Of a stretch of DNA of 64,000 nucleotides, positions 1 through 10,620 are shown one piece after another. How positions within the stretch are numbered: the stretch's first letter is position 1; every line of letters starts with the position of its first letter. Source of the DNA: Sphingorhabdus sp. (GTDB taxonomy: Bacteria > Pseudomonadota > Alphaproteobacteria > Sphingomonadales > Sphingomonadaceae); NCBI GenBank assembly GCA_028279555.1, contig JANQNO010000005.1, positions 372,001-436,000 of the forward strand, given 5' to 3'. Under the pieces are notes generated by a model. It was not told the origin of the DNA. It saw only the letters and a list, made by a program, of their open reading frames with translations, and ran no database searches. The position numbers and the translations under genes are program-made.

Positions 1-201
1 CTGTGCGGTGATTTCGATTTCATCGCTGGTAAAGCCGGCTACCGCGATGGAAATGCGATAGTCGTTTTCCGAAATGCGTTCGATGTTGAATGGGGGATAA
101 TTTTCATTCTGCGTCGCACGGCTGGCATTTTCCAGCAGATCGAAAAGACGATCGAAGCCAACGGTTGTGCGGCGATAGGGGGTAAAATCAAAACGGGTCA
201 T
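1..201 (-). CDS. Hsp20/alpha-crystallin family small heat shock protein (N-terminal part, truncated by window edge)
   Basis: Reverse translation from the ATG at 201: MTRFDFTPYRRTTVGFDRLFDLLENASRATQNENYPPFNIERISENDYRISIAVAGFTSDEIEITAQ, typical IbpA/Hsp20 N-terminus. Confidence 0.93.
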   Translation of the reverse strand, partial: MTRFDFTPYRRTTVGFDRLFDLLENASRATQNENYPPFNIERISENDYRISIAVAGFTSDEIEITAQ

Positions 202-298
202 TTCAAATTCTCCTTTTGAGCAATCTGTTGTCGTTTGAAGCCCGGGAAAACCGGCGCTTCGGAAATGATGTGAAACCCGGAAAACCGGCGTCTCACAC
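202..298 (-). promoter_or_regulatory. ROSE-like RNA thermometer in hsp20 5' UTR
   Basis: Minus strand has two GC hairpins (GTGTGAGACGCCGG-TTTT-CCGGGTTTCACA; GAAGCGCCGG-TTTT-CCCGGGCTTC) and then the ROSE-type core UUGCU-CAAA-AGGAGAA just before the hsp20 ATG. Confidence 0.72.
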
Positions 299-301
299 GA
301 T

Positions 302-331
302 AAATTTGGGAATTGAAATCCGGAATTCAAG
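302..331 (-). promoter_or_regulatory. Putative RpoH (sigma32) promoter of hsp20
   Basis: Minus strand CTTGAA (331..326), 15-nt spacer, CCCAAATTT (310..302), close to the heat-shock consensus CTTGAA / CCCATNT. Confidence 0.6.
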
Positions 332-337
332 AGGCCG

Positions 338-368
338 AAAAGAAAACCGCCCGGAAGCCTCCGGACGG
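338..368 (-). terminator. Rho-independent terminator of an upstream minus-strand transcript
   Basis: Minus strand CCGTCCGGA-GGCT-TCCGGGCGG (9 bp with one GU) followed by TTTTCTTTT. Confidence 0.8.
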
Positions 369-500
369 CTCATTTAGTCTGAAATTTGCCGGCCTTGTTC
401 CAGCTTCGTTGCCTGGGACCAGCCCCCCTGAACCCTTGGCCACATTTTCCGTTGGGCCTAAAGCTCGCAATCCTCATTTGCGAAAAGCCGCCGGATTGCA
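345..500 (-). ncRNA. Candidate small RNA (unidentified)
   Basis: No plausible coding sequence; TATAAA -10-like box at 507..502 on the minus strand, internal stems (GCAATCC/GGATTGC; GTTC..GAAC) and the strong terminator at 368..338. Confidence 0.4.
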
Positions 501-642
501 ATTTATACTGTCATCGGTGACGCGCATTTGTCGCTTGCTGTTGTATGGTTGCAACAATTGGCGGGGTTTTTGGGTGCTTGCATGATTGCAAGCCTCACCA
601 TAGAAGCGCTGGCAACATCAATAGGCGAAAGCCCCCTCGTCC

Positions 643-1992
643 ATGATCCTATCGCGCTATGAACGCATGGTTGCCAAACGCTATTTGCTGCCGGGACGGG
701 GCGAGGGATTCATCTTCCTTGTTGCGAGCATCAGCCTGGTTGCCGTCATGCTGGGCGTCGCCGCGCTGATCATCGTGATGAGCGTCATGAACGGCTTTCG
801 CGCCGAGCTGTTCGACAAGATTGTCGGTCTCAATGGTCATGCCGTGGTACAGGGATATGGTGGACGGCTTTCCGACTGGCGTGACATATTGAAGGAAACG
901 CGCGCAACGCAGGGGGTTACGCAGGCATCGCCGCTTATCGAACAGCCGCTGCTCGCCACCCATGAAGGCCGCGTCGAAGCCATTTTGGTGCGCGGGATGG
1001 AGATGCAGGAAATCCTGGCGAACGATGGCATCGCACCGAAAGTCGTCACCGGTGATATAAATCTGCTCAAGCGCAACAAGGGCATCGACGCCGTTCCGCT
1101 AGTGCCTGAGGGAGATGAGCTGAATGAAGATGGGGAGCTCATAAATCCGACTGAATTCGCCAGCGCTGGCGAGGATGTTCAATATATCGCGATCGGTTCG
1201 CGGCTTGCCACTAATCTGGGCGTCGCCGCCGGCCAGAATATCACCATCATCAATCCAGCAGGCCGGACGACACCTTTTGGCACTGTGCCGCGCGAAATAT
1301 CCTATCAGGTGGCGGCGATTTTCGAGATCGGCATCTATGATTATGACAAGGCTTTTGTGGTCATGCCGATGGAGGATGCGCAGATATTGCTGCTGCTTGG
1401 CGACGATATCGGCATGATCGAAGTGACGACGGATGATCCCGACAATGTGAATGCGATCCTCAGTCCGCTGCTTCCCAGGATCGGCGACAAGGGACTGATT
1501 ATCGACTGGAAAAGCATGAATGCGTCGCTTTTCGAAGCGCTTGCCGTCGAGCGGGTGGCTATGTTCGTTGTGCTGTCGATCATCGTGCTGGTCGCGGTTT
1601 TCAATATTCTGTCATCGCTCATCATGCTGGTACGCGCCAAAACCCGCGACATCGCCATATTGCGGACGATGGGCGCGTCGCGAAAATCGCTGCTCCGCAT
1701 CTTCATGACGGTTGGCGTTTTGATCGGTGCCGCCGGGATTGTGGCCGGGCTGATTCTGGGATTTGTCTTCCTCTATTTCAGGCAGTCGGTCGTCAACTTC
1801 ATTCAGTTCGTGACGGGCCAGAATCTGTGGGATCCTGAAATCCGTTTCCTCACCGAGCTGCCGTCGCGCACCGATCCGCTTGAAGTTGTAGCGATTATCG
1901 CTCTGGCGCTGCTTTTCAGCTTCCTCGCAACGCTGTATCCGGCCTTCAAGGCGGCCAGCACCGATCCTGTGCAGGTGCTGCGCTATGAATGA
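643..1992 (+). CDS. lolC: Lipoprotein-releasing ABC transporter permease (LolC/LolE family)
   Basis: FtsX/MacB-type permease with four TM segments; overlaps lolD. Confidence 0.93.
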   Translation: MILSRYERMVAKRYLLPGRGEGFIFLVASISLVAVMLGVAALIIVMSVMNGFRAELFDKIVGLNGHAVVQGYGGRLSDWRDILKETRATQGVTQASPLIEQPLLATHEGRVEAILVRGMEMQEILANDGIAPKVVTGDINLLKRNKGIDAVPLVPEGDELNEDGELINPTEFASAGEDVQYIAIGSRLATNLGVAAGQNITIINPAGRTTPFGTVPREISYQVAAIFEIGIYDYDKAFVVMPMEDAQILLLLGDDIGMIEVTTDDPDNVNAILSPLLPRIGDKGLIIDWKSMNASLFEALAVERVAMFVVLSIIVLVAVFNILSSLIMLVRAKTRDIAILRTMGASRKSLLRIFMTVGVLIGAAGIVAGLILGFVFLYFRQSVVNFIQFVTGQNLWDPEIRFLTELPSRTDPLEVVAIIALALLFSFLATLYPAFKAASTDPVQVLRYE

Positions 1993-2659
1993 TGTTATTG
2001 CCTCGCTGCGCGATGTCCATCGCAGCTTCACGCAGGGCGATGTGACCATAGAGGTGCTGCGCGGTATCGACCTCGATATTCGCGAGGGCGAGCTAGTCGG
2101 TCTGCTCGGACCGTCGGGGACAGGCAAGTCTACCCTTTTGCAAGCGCTCGGACTCCTGGAAGGCGGCTTCGAGGGCAGCATCACGATAGACGGCGAAGCG
2201 GCAGAGAGCCTGGGCAAGGATCGGCTCACTGAAATTCGCCGGGAAAAACTCGGCTTTGTATATCAGTTTCACCATCTGCTTCCGGATTTCAATGCAGCTG
2301 AAAATGTAACCTTGCCGCAGTTGATCGCCGGCGCGAAACAAACCGAAGCGCGCGAAAGGTCGGAATATCTTCTTGGTCAGCTGGGCCTCGCCGAGCGGCT
2401 TGATCATCGTCCGTCGAAGCTGTCGGGCGGCGAACAACAGCGCGTGGCCGTCGCGCGCGCGCTGGCCAACCGCCCGCGTCTTGTACTGGCAGACGAACCA
2501 ACCGGCAATCTGGACGAGCATACCGCCGATATCGTGCTCGCGGAATTCATGTCGCTGGTCAGGCAGGAAGGATCGGCAGCCGTCGTGGCGACGCATAATG
2601 AGCGCCTTGCCGGCAAGATGGACCGGGTCGTGCGGCTGCATGAGGGCCGGCTCGAATAG
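1985..2659 (+). CDS. lolD: Lipoprotein-releasing ABC transporter ATP-binding protein
   Basis: Walker [10 protein letters not shown], signature [15 protein letters not shown], Walker B VLADEPT. Confidence 0.95.
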   Translation: MNDVIASLRDVHRSFTQGDVTIEVLRGIDLDIREGELVGLLGPSGTGKSTLLQALGLLEGGFEGSITIDGEAAESLGKDRLTEIRREKLGFVYQFHHLLPDFNAAENVTLPQLIAGAKQTEARERSEYLLGQLGLAERLDHRPSKLSGGEQQRVAVARALANRPRLVLADEPTGNLDEHTADIVLAEFMSLVRQEGSAAVVATHNERLAGKMDRVVRLHEGRLE

Positions 2660-2763
2660 CCGTTGGCACTCTTGTCGCTGCGCATGACGCCTTGGTGGAT
2701 ATGCGCTTGAGCGGACATACCCGGATGTGGCCTATCGCGACTTACTAATAGGGGAGAGTTAAA

Positions 2764-3297
2764 ATGCTGACCACAGTTTCTGCCATAATCATGGCCATGC
2801 AGCAGCCAGCCAGTCAACCGGTTCAGGGATGCACTATTCCGCAGATGTCGCAATTTGATTTCTGGGTGGGCGAGTGGAATGTCTATCCCAATGGCAAGGA
2901 ACCGAAAAAAGAGAATCAGGTGGCCCATAGCCGTATCGAGAAGCTTTATGGTGGATGCGCCATTCGGGAAAACTGGATGCCGTTCAAGGGGCCGGGCGGC
3001 GGCAGCCTGAACAGCTATGACCCGGACACTGGCCGCTGGCACCAGACCTGGGTCGGCTCATCGCTCGGGCGCGTTGAATTCACCGGGGGCGCAGCGCCCG
3101 ACGGCAGGATGGTTCTCACCGGTTTCTGGAAGCATGTAGGCGGGCCCGGCAAACATGCGCTGATCCGCATGACTTACACGCGCCAGCAGGACGGATCGGT
3201 CCGGCAACATGGCGAGGCATCTGCCGATAATGGTTTGACTTGGACAAACAGCTTTGACTTCATATATCGCAAGCGCAAGGAGCCGATACCAAAATAG
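2764..3297 (+). CDS. Conserved hypothetical protein
   Basis: ORF with FDFWVGEWNVY motif seen in lipocalin-like/DUF1579-type proteins. Confidence 0.7.
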   Translation: MLTTVSAIIMAMQQPASQPVQGCTIPQMSQFDFWVGEWNVYPNGKEPKKENQVAHSRIEKLYGGCAIRENWMPFKGPGGGSLNSYDPDTGRWHQTWVGSSLGRVEFTGGAAPDGRMVLTGFWKHVGGPGKHALIRMTYTRQQDGSVRQHGEASADNGLTWTNSFDFIYRKRKEPIPK

Positions 3298-3326
3298 CTC
3301 CGGAGCATTTGAGCAGGAGCAATCCC

Positions 3327-3809
3327 ATGTCCGTATTCGATTTTTCCGCCAGCCTGCCGGGTGACAAGAAGCAAGACCTGTCGCAGTTTACGGGCAAGGT
3401 GCTGCTCATCGTCAATACCGCGTCGAAATGCGGCTTCACCCCGCAATATGAAGGGTTGGAGGCGCTTTACCGCAAATACAGGGATCAGGGCCTCGAAGTG
3501 CTTGCCTTTCCCTGCAACCAGTTTGGCGCGCAGGAGCCCGGCGATGCCGAAGAGATCAGTAATTTCTGCTCATTGAACTATGATGTGTCATTCCCGCTGA
3601 TGGCCAAAATCGACGTCAATGGGGATGGTGCCGATCCGCTGTGGGAGCATCTGAAGCAGCAGCAGGCGGGCCTGATGGGCAGCCGCGCGATTAAATGGAA
3701 TTTCACCAAGTTCCTGGTCGACCGCAAGGGCAATGTGGTGGCGCGGCATGGTCCGCAGGTAAAACCCGAAGCACTGGAAAAGGATATAGAGCGGTTGCTT
3801 GCCGCCTAG
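3327..3809 (+). CDS. Glutathione peroxidase
   Basis: NTASKCGFTPQYEGLEALY and FPCNQFGAQEPG motifs. Confidence 0.95.
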   Translation: MSVFDFSASLPGDKKQDLSQFTGKVLLIVNTASKCGFTPQYEGLEALYRKYRDQGLEVLAFPCNQFGAQEPGDAEEISNFCSLNYDVSFPLMAKIDVNGDGADPLWEHLKQQQAGLMGSRAIKWNFTKFLVDRKGNVVARHGPQVKPEALEKDIERLLAA

Positions 3810-3879
3810 CGCCGCCTATCCACAGCAATATACGGCGTTTTGCTTGCCAGAATCGCGCTTGCAGGCCTAGAAATTTGCC

Positions 3880-6800
3880 ATGAGCTTTTCTCCCTTCGTG
3901 CCGCTGCGCGTCTTTTCCGCATATACCATGCTCGAAGGCGCTATCGAGCCGAAGGCCATCGGCGAACATGCGGCAAAGCTGGGTTTTCCGGCGATAGCGA
4001 TTTGCGATCGCAATGGCCTCTACGGCGCGATGCCGTTCGAGGATGGCGCGAAAGCCAATGGCGTGCAGCCGATTGTCGGCGCGCTGCTTGCGGTTGCCAG
4101 ACCGGGCTGCGAAGCGGATGGGCAAAACCCCTTCATTCGCGATTGGCTGGCGCTCTATGCGCAGGATGAGGAAGGCTATGAAAATTTGTGCCGCCTCGTT
4201 TCGATGGCGCATCTCGACCGGCCCGAAGGCTGCGATGCGCATGTCACCTTCGCGCAGCTCGAAGGGCAATGCGCGGGGCTTATCGCGCTGACGGCTGGGA
4301 GCGAAGGCGGGCTCGCAAATTTGCTGGCGGATGGGCAAAAGGAGGCTGCGGACAGCTATCTTGAACGTCTCAAACATCATTTTCCGCAGCGGCTCTACAT
4401 AGAGCTTTCACGGCGCGGCGATGCGGTCGAAGAAGCGGCTGAAGGTGCGCTGATCGATCTTGCATACCGGCAGGATATTCCGCTTGTGGCCACAAACCCG
4501 GCCAACTTTGCCGAACCCGGTTTTCACGAAGCCCATGATGCCATGCTGTGCATCGCCGATGGCGAATATGTGGAGAGCGAAGACCGCCGGGTATCGTCCC
4601 GGGACACCTGGATCAAATCGGGCAAGCAGATGCAGGAAATCTTCGCCGATCTGCCGGAGGCGCTTGCAAACACGCTGGTGATAGCGCAGCGCTGCGCGAT
4701 TGGGACGCCGCGGCGCAAGCCGATTTTGCCCAGCCTCGCGGGAGAACTGGAGGCGGAAGAACAACAGCTTCGCGATGATGCCAAAGCGGGCCTTCTGGCC
4801 AGACTGGAGGCCGCAAATATAAAGGGAGAGGAAGAGCGTAGGCCCTATTTCGAGCGGCTCGATTTCGAATGCGACGTCATTTGCGACATGGGCTTTCCGG
4901 GCTATTTCCTGATCGTTGCAGATTTCATCAAATGGGCAAAACAGCGCAGCATAGCGGTCGGGCCCGGCCGCGGGTCTGGTGCCGGCTCCGTAGTTGCATG
5001 GGCGCTGACCATCACCGATCTCGATCCGATCCGGCTTGGCCTGCTTTTCGAACGCTTTCTCAATCCCGAACGCGTTTCCATGCCCGATTTCGATATCGAT
5101 TTCTGCGAAACACGGCGCGGCGAGGTAATCCGCTACGTCCAGCAGAAATATGGGGACCGGCAGGTCGCGCAAATCATCACGTTCGGGAAGCTGAAGGCAC
5201 GGGCGGTTTTGCGTGATACGGGGCGCGTGCTGCAGATGAGCTACAATCAGGTGGACCGGCTGTGCAAACAGGTGCCCAACAACCCGGCGAAACCGACAGA
5301 CCTTAAACAAGCCCTGGCCACCGTGCCCGAATTGCGCGAGGAAATCCGCCGCGAACCACAGGTGCAGAAGCTTTTCGATCTGGCCATGAAGCTGGAGGGG
5401 TTGCCGCGCCACAGCTCTACCCATGCTGCCGGCGTGGTGATCGGCGACCGTGACCTTTCTGAGCTTGCGCCGCTTTATCGCGATCCGCGCTCGGACATTC
5501 CGGTCACGCAGTTCGACATGAAGTATGTCGAGATTGCGGGCCTCGTGAAATTCGATTTTCTCGGCCTGAAAACATTATCCGTTTTGCAGCGCGGCGTGCA
5601 AATGCTGGAAGCGCTTGGAACACAGGTCGATCTCGATACGCTTGGGGACGATGATCCAGCTGTCTATGCGCTTTTGCAGCGCGCCGATACGGTCGGCGTT
5701 TTCCAGCTGGAATCGGAGGGCATGCGCCGCACGCTATCCGCTGTCAAACCGACCAGTTTCGGCGATATCATCGCACTTGTCTCGCTCTATCGCCCCGGTC
5801 CGATGGACAATATCCCGATGTTCGGGCGCCGCAAGAATGGCGAGGAGGAAATCGCATATCCGCATCCGCTGCTTGAGGATATCCTGAAAGAAACCTACGG
5901 AATTTTTGTCTATCAGGAGCAGGTGATGCAGGCCGCCCAGATATTGGCGGGCTACTCGCTGGGCGGAGCGGATTTGCTGCGCCGGGCCATGGGCAAGAAG
6001 ATTCAGGCCGAGATGGATGCGCAGCGCGAGACATTCGTGAAGGGATGCGCCGAGCACAACAAAATTCCGGAGGCCAAGGCCAACGAGTTGTTCGACTTGA
6101 TCGACAAATTTGCAGGCTATGGCTTCAACAAAAGCCATGCGGCTGCTTATGCGCTTCTGGCCTATCAGACTGCCTGGATGAAGGTCCATCACCCCGAGGT
6201 TTTCTTCGCCGCTTCGATGTGTTTCGATATGCATCATACTGACAAGCTGGCGATTTTCGTCGACGATATGCGGCGAATGGGCGTGGAATTTCTGCCGCCG
6301 CGCCTCAATTCCAGCCGGGCCGAATTCGCGGTCGAGGAAACTGGTGGGAAACTCGCCGTGCGCTATGCGCTGGCCGCCCTGAAAAATGTCGGCGAGAAGG
6401 CGATGGAAGCGCTTGCGGCAGAGCGGGCCGAGAACGGGAAATTTGCAAGTCTGGATGATTTTGCGAGCCGGGTCGACCCCGCGCAGGTCAACAAACGCAG
6501 CCTCGAAAATCTTGCCGCTGCCGGCGCGTTCGATGGGATAGAACGCAATCGCGGCGCTATTGCCGCAGCCAGCGAAATGATCCTGGCGACCGCGCAGGCG
6601 GCCCGCGACGCCCGGGAAAGCGGGCAGGGCGGGCTGTTTGCAAGCGAAGGAACCGCGGATATTGCCCATATCCGGCTCAATCCTGAGGCCAGCTGGTCGA
6701 TGGGCGAGACGATGATGTGCGAAAAAGAGGCATTCGGTTTCTATTTCTCTGCGCATCCTGTCTCGCAATTTTCCGCGATAGCTGAGAGCCACGGCGCGCG

Positions 6801-7374
6801 CAGCCATGCCGAGCTGCTTGACTCCGGCCCGATTGCAGAGGGGACGCGCAAGCCCGCGCGCATGGCGGCGATGATCGAAAGCCTGCGCTGGCGGGAATCG
6901 CGCCGCGGCAAGCGCTTTGTAATGGTCGAATGCTCCGATGCGACCGGGCAGTTTTCAGCAAGCTGTTTTGAAGAAGAGCTGGCCGCAAAGCTTGCCGAAT
7001 GGAGCAAGGAATCGGCCTGTCTGTTGCTGGAAGTGGAAATGGACATGCCGCCGGGAGAAGATGTCCCGCGATTTGCGATCCGGGGTGCCAAGCCGCTCGC
7101 CGGGCTTGCCAATGCCACACGTCTCAAAATGGCGATGCATGTCGAAAGCGAAGGCGCAATTCAGGAGCTGGCGCATCTGGTTGGGCCGATGCAGGGCGGC
7201 CGGTGTGAGCTCGTTGTTCGCGCGCCGGCAGCTGAAGGCAAGTGGGCCGATATTGTACTCGGTCGCAAATTCCTTTTCGATGCCGAAGTCAAAGCCCAGG
7301 TCGAGGCAATAGACGGCGTGGCCAACGTAGAGCTTGCGCCGCTTGCAAATTCTCATCTAAGCTTGGTTCGATAG
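3880..7374 (+). CDS. dnaE: DNA polymerase III subunit alpha
   Basis: 1164 aa; PHP-like N-terminus, VGPGRGSGAGSVVAWAL, MPDFDIDFCE. Confidence 0.97.
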   Translation: MSFSPFVPLRVFSAYTMLEGAIEPKAIGEHAAKLGFPAIAICDRNGLYGAMPFEDGAKANGVQPIVGALLAVARPGCEADGQNPFIRDWLALYAQDEEGYENLCRLVSMAHLDRPEGCDAHVTFAQLEGQCAGLIALTAGSEGGLANLLADGQKEAADSYLERLKHHFPQRLYIELSRRGDAVEEAAEGALIDLAYRQDIPLVATNPANFAEPGFHEAHDAMLCIADGEYVESEDRRVSSRDTWIKSGKQMQEIFADLPEALANTLVIAQRCAIGTPRRKPILPSLAGELEAEEQQLRDDAKAGLLARLEAANIKGEEERRPYFERLDFECDVICDMGFPGYFLIVADFIKWAKQRSIAVGPGRGSGAGSVVAWALTITDLDPIRLGLLFERFLNPERVSMPDFDIDFCETRRGEVIRYVQQKYGDRQVAQIITFGKLKARAVLRDTGRVLQMSYNQVDRLCKQVPNNPAKPTDLKQALATVPELREEIRREPQVQKLFDLAMKLEGLPRHSSTHAAGVVIGDRDLSELAPLYRDPRSDIPVTQFDMKYVEIAGLVKFDFLGLKTLSVLQRGVQMLEALGTQVDLDTLGDDDPAVYALLQRADTVGVFQLESEGMRRTLSAVKPTSFGDIIALVSLYRPGPMDNIPMFGRRKNGEEEIAYPHPLLEDILKETYGIFVYQEQVMQAAQILAGYSLGGADLLRRAMGKKIQAEMDAQRETFVKGCAEHNKIPEAKANELFDLIDKFAGYGFNKSHAAAYALLAYQTAWMKVHHPEVFFAASMCFDMHHTDKLAIFVDDMRRMGVEFLPPRLNSSRAEFAVEETGGKLAVRYALAALKNVGEKAMEALAAERAENGKFASLDDFASRVDPAQVNKRSLENLAAAGAFDGIERNRGAIAAASEMILATAQAARDARESGQGGLFASEGTADIAHIRLNPEASWSMGETMMCEKEAFGFYFSAHPVSQFSAIAESHGARSHAELLDSGPIAEGTRKPARMAAMIESLRWRESRRGKRFVMVECSDATGQFSASCFEEELAAKLAEWSKESACLLLEVEMDMPPGEDVPRFAIRGAKPLAGLANATRLKMAMHVESEGAIQELAHLVGPMQGGRCELVVRAPAAEGKWADIVLGRKFLFDAEVKAQVEAIDGVANVELAPLANSHLSLVR

Positions 7375-7414
7375 AGATTCTGGGCTGCGCCCTTCAAAAG
7401 TCGAGGAGAGAATT

Positions 7415-9028
7415 ATGCTGGGAGGCATCCAGGCAGGAAAGCTGCTTGTCACCAATCTGATCGATCATGCCGAGCGCGAACATACCAATCGAGAGATTGT
7501 TTCCTATTGGGCCGACGGCACGACCACACGCTCGAGCTGGGGTGAAATCGGGGTCGAGGCCCGTAAATTTGCGCAGGCGCTTTTGAAGCTGGGGATGCAA
7601 AAGGGAGACCGGATTGCGACACTGGCGATGAACCACACGCACCATCTTTCCAGCTGGTATGGCACGGCAGGGATGGGCGGCGTGCTCCACACCGTGAACC
7701 CCAGACTGTTCGAAGAGCAGCTGGTCTATATTTTCAATCATGCCGAAGACCGCATTCTGCTCTTCGACAAGATGTTCACGCCGATTGTCGAGAAGATCAA
7801 ACCGCAGCTGAAAAGCGTGGAGCATTATATACAATTCGACGGAGAGAAGGGCGATTATCCCACTTTTCGGGAACTGGTCGATGCCGAAGACGGCGATTTC
7901 TCCTGGGTCGATCTGGCAGAAACCGATCCCGTCGGCCTTTGCTACACCAGCGGTACGACCGGCAATCCCAAGGGCGTGCTCTATGAGCATCGTTCTAATG
8001 TCATCCATGCGATCACTGAGGTTCAGCCCGATGTGATGGATCTGGCGACCAAATCGGTAATGCTGCCGGTGGTACCGATGTTCCACGCCAACGCCTGGGG
8101 CATTCCCTTTGCTGCGGCAGCTGTGGGCGCAAAACTGGTCTTTTCGGCGAGCAACGAAGCGCCGGTCTTGTGGAAGCTTATTCGCGAGGAAAAAGTGACG
8201 CATAGCGCAGGGGTCCCTACCGTCTGGCTTGCCATGTTTGCCGATATGGACGCCAATGGCGGCGATTATGGCGATTTGAACACGGTGGTCATCGGCGGCT
8301 CGGCGGCCCCGCGCGCCATGGTCGCGCGATTGATGCAAAACGGCATCCGCACGGCCCATGCATGGGGCATGACCGAAACCTCGCCCATCGGCACGACAGG
8401 CGCTTTCCCGGCTAATTGGGACGAGCTGAGCTTCGATGAGCAGGTCGATGTGATCTGCATGCAGGGACGTCCACCCTTTGGCGTCGAGCTGCGCGTTGTC
8501 GGCGAGGATGGCGCGGTGGTGCCGCGCGACGGGGAAAGTTCGGGCGCACTGCAAATCCGTGGCCCGTGGATCATCCAGCGCTATTTCCAGGCGGAGCAGG
8601 ATGCGGTGGGCGACGACAACTGGTTCGATACCGGCGATGTCGCGGTGCTGCATCCCGATGGCACCATGCAGATTACCGACCGCGCCAAGGATGTGATCAA
8701 ATCGGGCGGCGAATGGATCAGCTCGATCGAGCTTGAAAATGCTGCGGTGGGCTGCCCAGGCGTCGCCGAAGCCGCAGCCGTTGGTGTCTATCACCCGAAA
8801 TGGGACGAGCGCCCGTTGTTGCTGATTGTCCGCAAGCCGGACGCCGATGACCTGACCGGAGAGAAGGTTGTCGACTTTCTGAAGGACAAGGTCGCCAAAT
8901 GGTGGCTCCCCGACGAAGTGAAATTTGTCGATGAGCTGCCGCATACGGCCACGGGCAAGATTTTGAAGCGCGCGCTGCGCGAGGAATATAAGGATTATAA
9001 GCTGGCGAGCCTGGAGCCGGCCGAATGA
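7415..9028 (+). CDS. Long-chain fatty acid--CoA ligase (AMP-binding)
   Basis: [26 protein letters not shown] and GWF-type DTGDVAVL motifs. Confidence 0.94.
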   Translation: MLGGIQAGKLLVTNLIDHAEREHTNREIVSYWADGTTTRSSWGEIGVEARKFAQALLKLGMQKGDRIATLAMNHTHHLSSWYGTAGMGGVLHTVNPRLFEEQLVYIFNHAEDRILLFDKMFTPIVEKIKPQLKSVEHYIQFDGEKGDYPTFRELVDAEDGDFSWVDLAETDPVGLCYTSGTTGNPKGVLYEHRSNVIHAITEVQPDVMDLATKSVMLPVVPMFHANAWGIPFAAAAVGAKLVFSASNEAPVLWKLIREEKVTHSAGVPTVWLAMFADMDANGGDYGDLNTVVIGGSAAPRAMVARLMQNGIRTAHAWGMTETSPIGTTGAFPANWDELSFDEQVDVICMQGRPPFGVELRVVGEDGAVVPRDGESSGALQIRGPWIIQRYFQAEQDAVGDDNWFDTGDVAVLHPDGTMQITDRAKDVIKSGGEWISSIELENAAVGCPGVAEAAAVGVYHPKWDERPLLLIVRKPDADDLTGEKVVDFLKDKVAKWWLPDEVKFVDELPHTATGKILKRALREEYKDYKLASLEPAE

Positions 9029-9459
9029 GCGAAAATTATCTCGACCCAACCCGCGAGAGCTTCGATGCTTTCAAGGATCTATCGCGCGACACGCCGATCC
9101 ATATGCTCAACCTGCTGAAGTTCCATGAAAAGGCGCAATATCCCGATGACCATCCGAATGCCGGCAAGGGCTGGAGCGGTTCGCGCGCCTATGCAGAATA
9201 TGGCAAGACGTCGGGTCCGATATTTGCGCGTGTCGGCGGCAGTATCGTCTGGCGCGGCGACATGGAATCGATGCTGATCGGGCCGCAATCGGTGCATTGG
9301 GACGCAGCCTTTATCGCAGCATATCCCCATAGCGGTGCCTTCATGGAAATGGTCACCGATGCAGAATATCAGAAAGCCGTGGTCAATCGGCAGGCGGCGG
9401 TGCTGACGAGCCGGCTTGTGCGCTTTGCCCCGGGCGACGCAAGCGGGGGCTTTGGTTGA
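9025..9459 (+). CDS. DUF1330-like protein
   Basis: ATGA overlap with upstream gene; IHMLNLLKFHEKAQYPD..AYAEYGKTSGPIFARVGG. Confidence 0.75.
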   Translation: MSENYLDPTRESFDAFKDLSRDTPIHMLNLLKFHEKAQYPDDHPNAGKGWSGSRAYAEYGKTSGPIFARVGGSIVWRGDMESMLIGPQSVHWDAAFIAAYPHSGAFMEMVTDAEYQKAVVNRQAAVLTSRLVRFAPGDASGGFG

Positions 9460-9487
9460 AACTGGCTATCATTAGGAGGTCGATATT

Positions 9488-10576
9488 TCATAGTAGCAGC
9501 ATCTGCCCATCGGCATCGGGCCTGACGAACAGGTCGCTGCGCAGCCGCCATTTGCTTTGGCCCAGCCCATATTTCCTTATCAGCCGCTGCATCCGCGATT
9601 GCATCAGCTCGGCCCACACGCCCTGTCCGCGCATCCGCATGCCGAAGCGTGGGTCATTGTCACGTCCGCCGCGCATGTCCTGTTGGATAGACATAACTTT
9701 TCCGGCGCGGTCCGGATAATGCAGTTGCAGCCATTCGCGAAAAAGCGGCGATACCTCATGCGGCAGGCGCAGCGGGATCCAGCTCACGCTCTGCGCGCCA
9801 GCCTCTGCGACCGCCTCGACAATATGCTCCAGCTCGTGATCGGTAATGGCAGGGATGACCGGCGCAATATTCACATGCACGAACACACCCGCCTCGCTCA
9901 GGCTTTTCACCGCCTCGACGCGTTTGTGCGGGGCGGGACAGCGCGGTTCGAGCTTGCGCGCCAGCGCTCCATCGAGCGTCGTCACCGAGAGGGCAACACC
10001 GGTGAGATTGTCCTTTGCCAGCTCTGCCAGCAGGTCCGCATCCCGTGTGACGCGCGAGGATTTGGTCGTGATCCCGATCGGATGCCGCGTCTCCAGCATC
10101 AGCTCCAGTATGCTACGCGTAATCCGGTAGGTCCGCTCTATCGGCTGATAGGGGTCGGTATTGGTGCCGATGGCAATGGGTGCCGGCTTGTAGCTGCGCT
10201 GCGCCATCGTCCTGCGCAGCAGCCTGGCCGCATCCGGTTTGGCAAACAGCTTCGTTTCGAAATCGAGCCCCGGTGACAGGTCATGATAGGCATGGGTGGG
10301 CCGCGCGTAGCAGTAGATGCAGCCATGCTCGCAGCCGCGATAGCCATTGATCGACCGGTCGAATGGCAGGTCGGGCGAAGTATTGAAATTGAGGATGCTT
10401 TTGGGAAATTCCTCGCTCACGCTGGTCCGCGGGGGAGGGGCTTTACCATCCACGCTAGCGCGCGCGTCGAGCCAGTCGCCATCATCCTCTCGCGCTTCAT
10501 TTCCGAAACGCTGCGACAGCTGCGATGACGGCGCACCGCGCCCCTTGAAGACTTGTGGGTAACAGCTTTCGGGCAT
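9488..10576 (-). CDS. PA0069 family radical SAM protein
   Basis: GCEHGCIYCYARPTHAY CxxxCxxC motif; FNTSPDLPFDRSINGYRGCEHGC. Confidence 0.92.
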   Translation of the reverse strand: MPESCYPQVFKGRGAPSSQLSQRFGNEAREDDGDWLDARASVDGKAPPPRTSVSEEFPKSILNFNTSPDLPFDRSINGYRGCEHGCIYCYARPTHAYHDLSPGLDFETKLFAKPDAARLLRRTMAQRSYKPAPIAIGTNTDPYQPIERTYRITRSILELMLETRHPIGITTKSSRVTRDADLLAELAKDNLTGVALSVTTLDGALARKLEPRCPAPHKRVEAVKSLSEAGVFVHVNIAPVIPAITDHELEHIVEAVAEAGAQSVSWIPLRLPHEVSPLFREWLQLHYPDRAGKVMSIQQDMRGGRDNDPRFGMRMRGQGVWAELMQSRMQRLIRKYGLGQSKWRLRSDLFVRPDADGQMLLL

Positions 10577-10620
10577 CTGTTCCGGCTAGCATGATGCGCG
10601 GAACAAATAAAGAACAAAAG

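Noticed and set aside
345-570. Confident annotation of 6S RNA
   Set aside because: Only a short motif resemblance; strand and full secondary structure could not be established by eye, so kept as an unnamed candidate.
313-585. 90-aa plus-strand ORF upstream of lolC
   Set aside because: No recognisable domain, overlaps the minus-strand terminator and hsp20 promoter signals; unlikely to be coding.
7394-9049. 551-aa ORF antisense to the acyl-CoA ligase
   Set aside because: Antisense shadow ORF; same reasoning.
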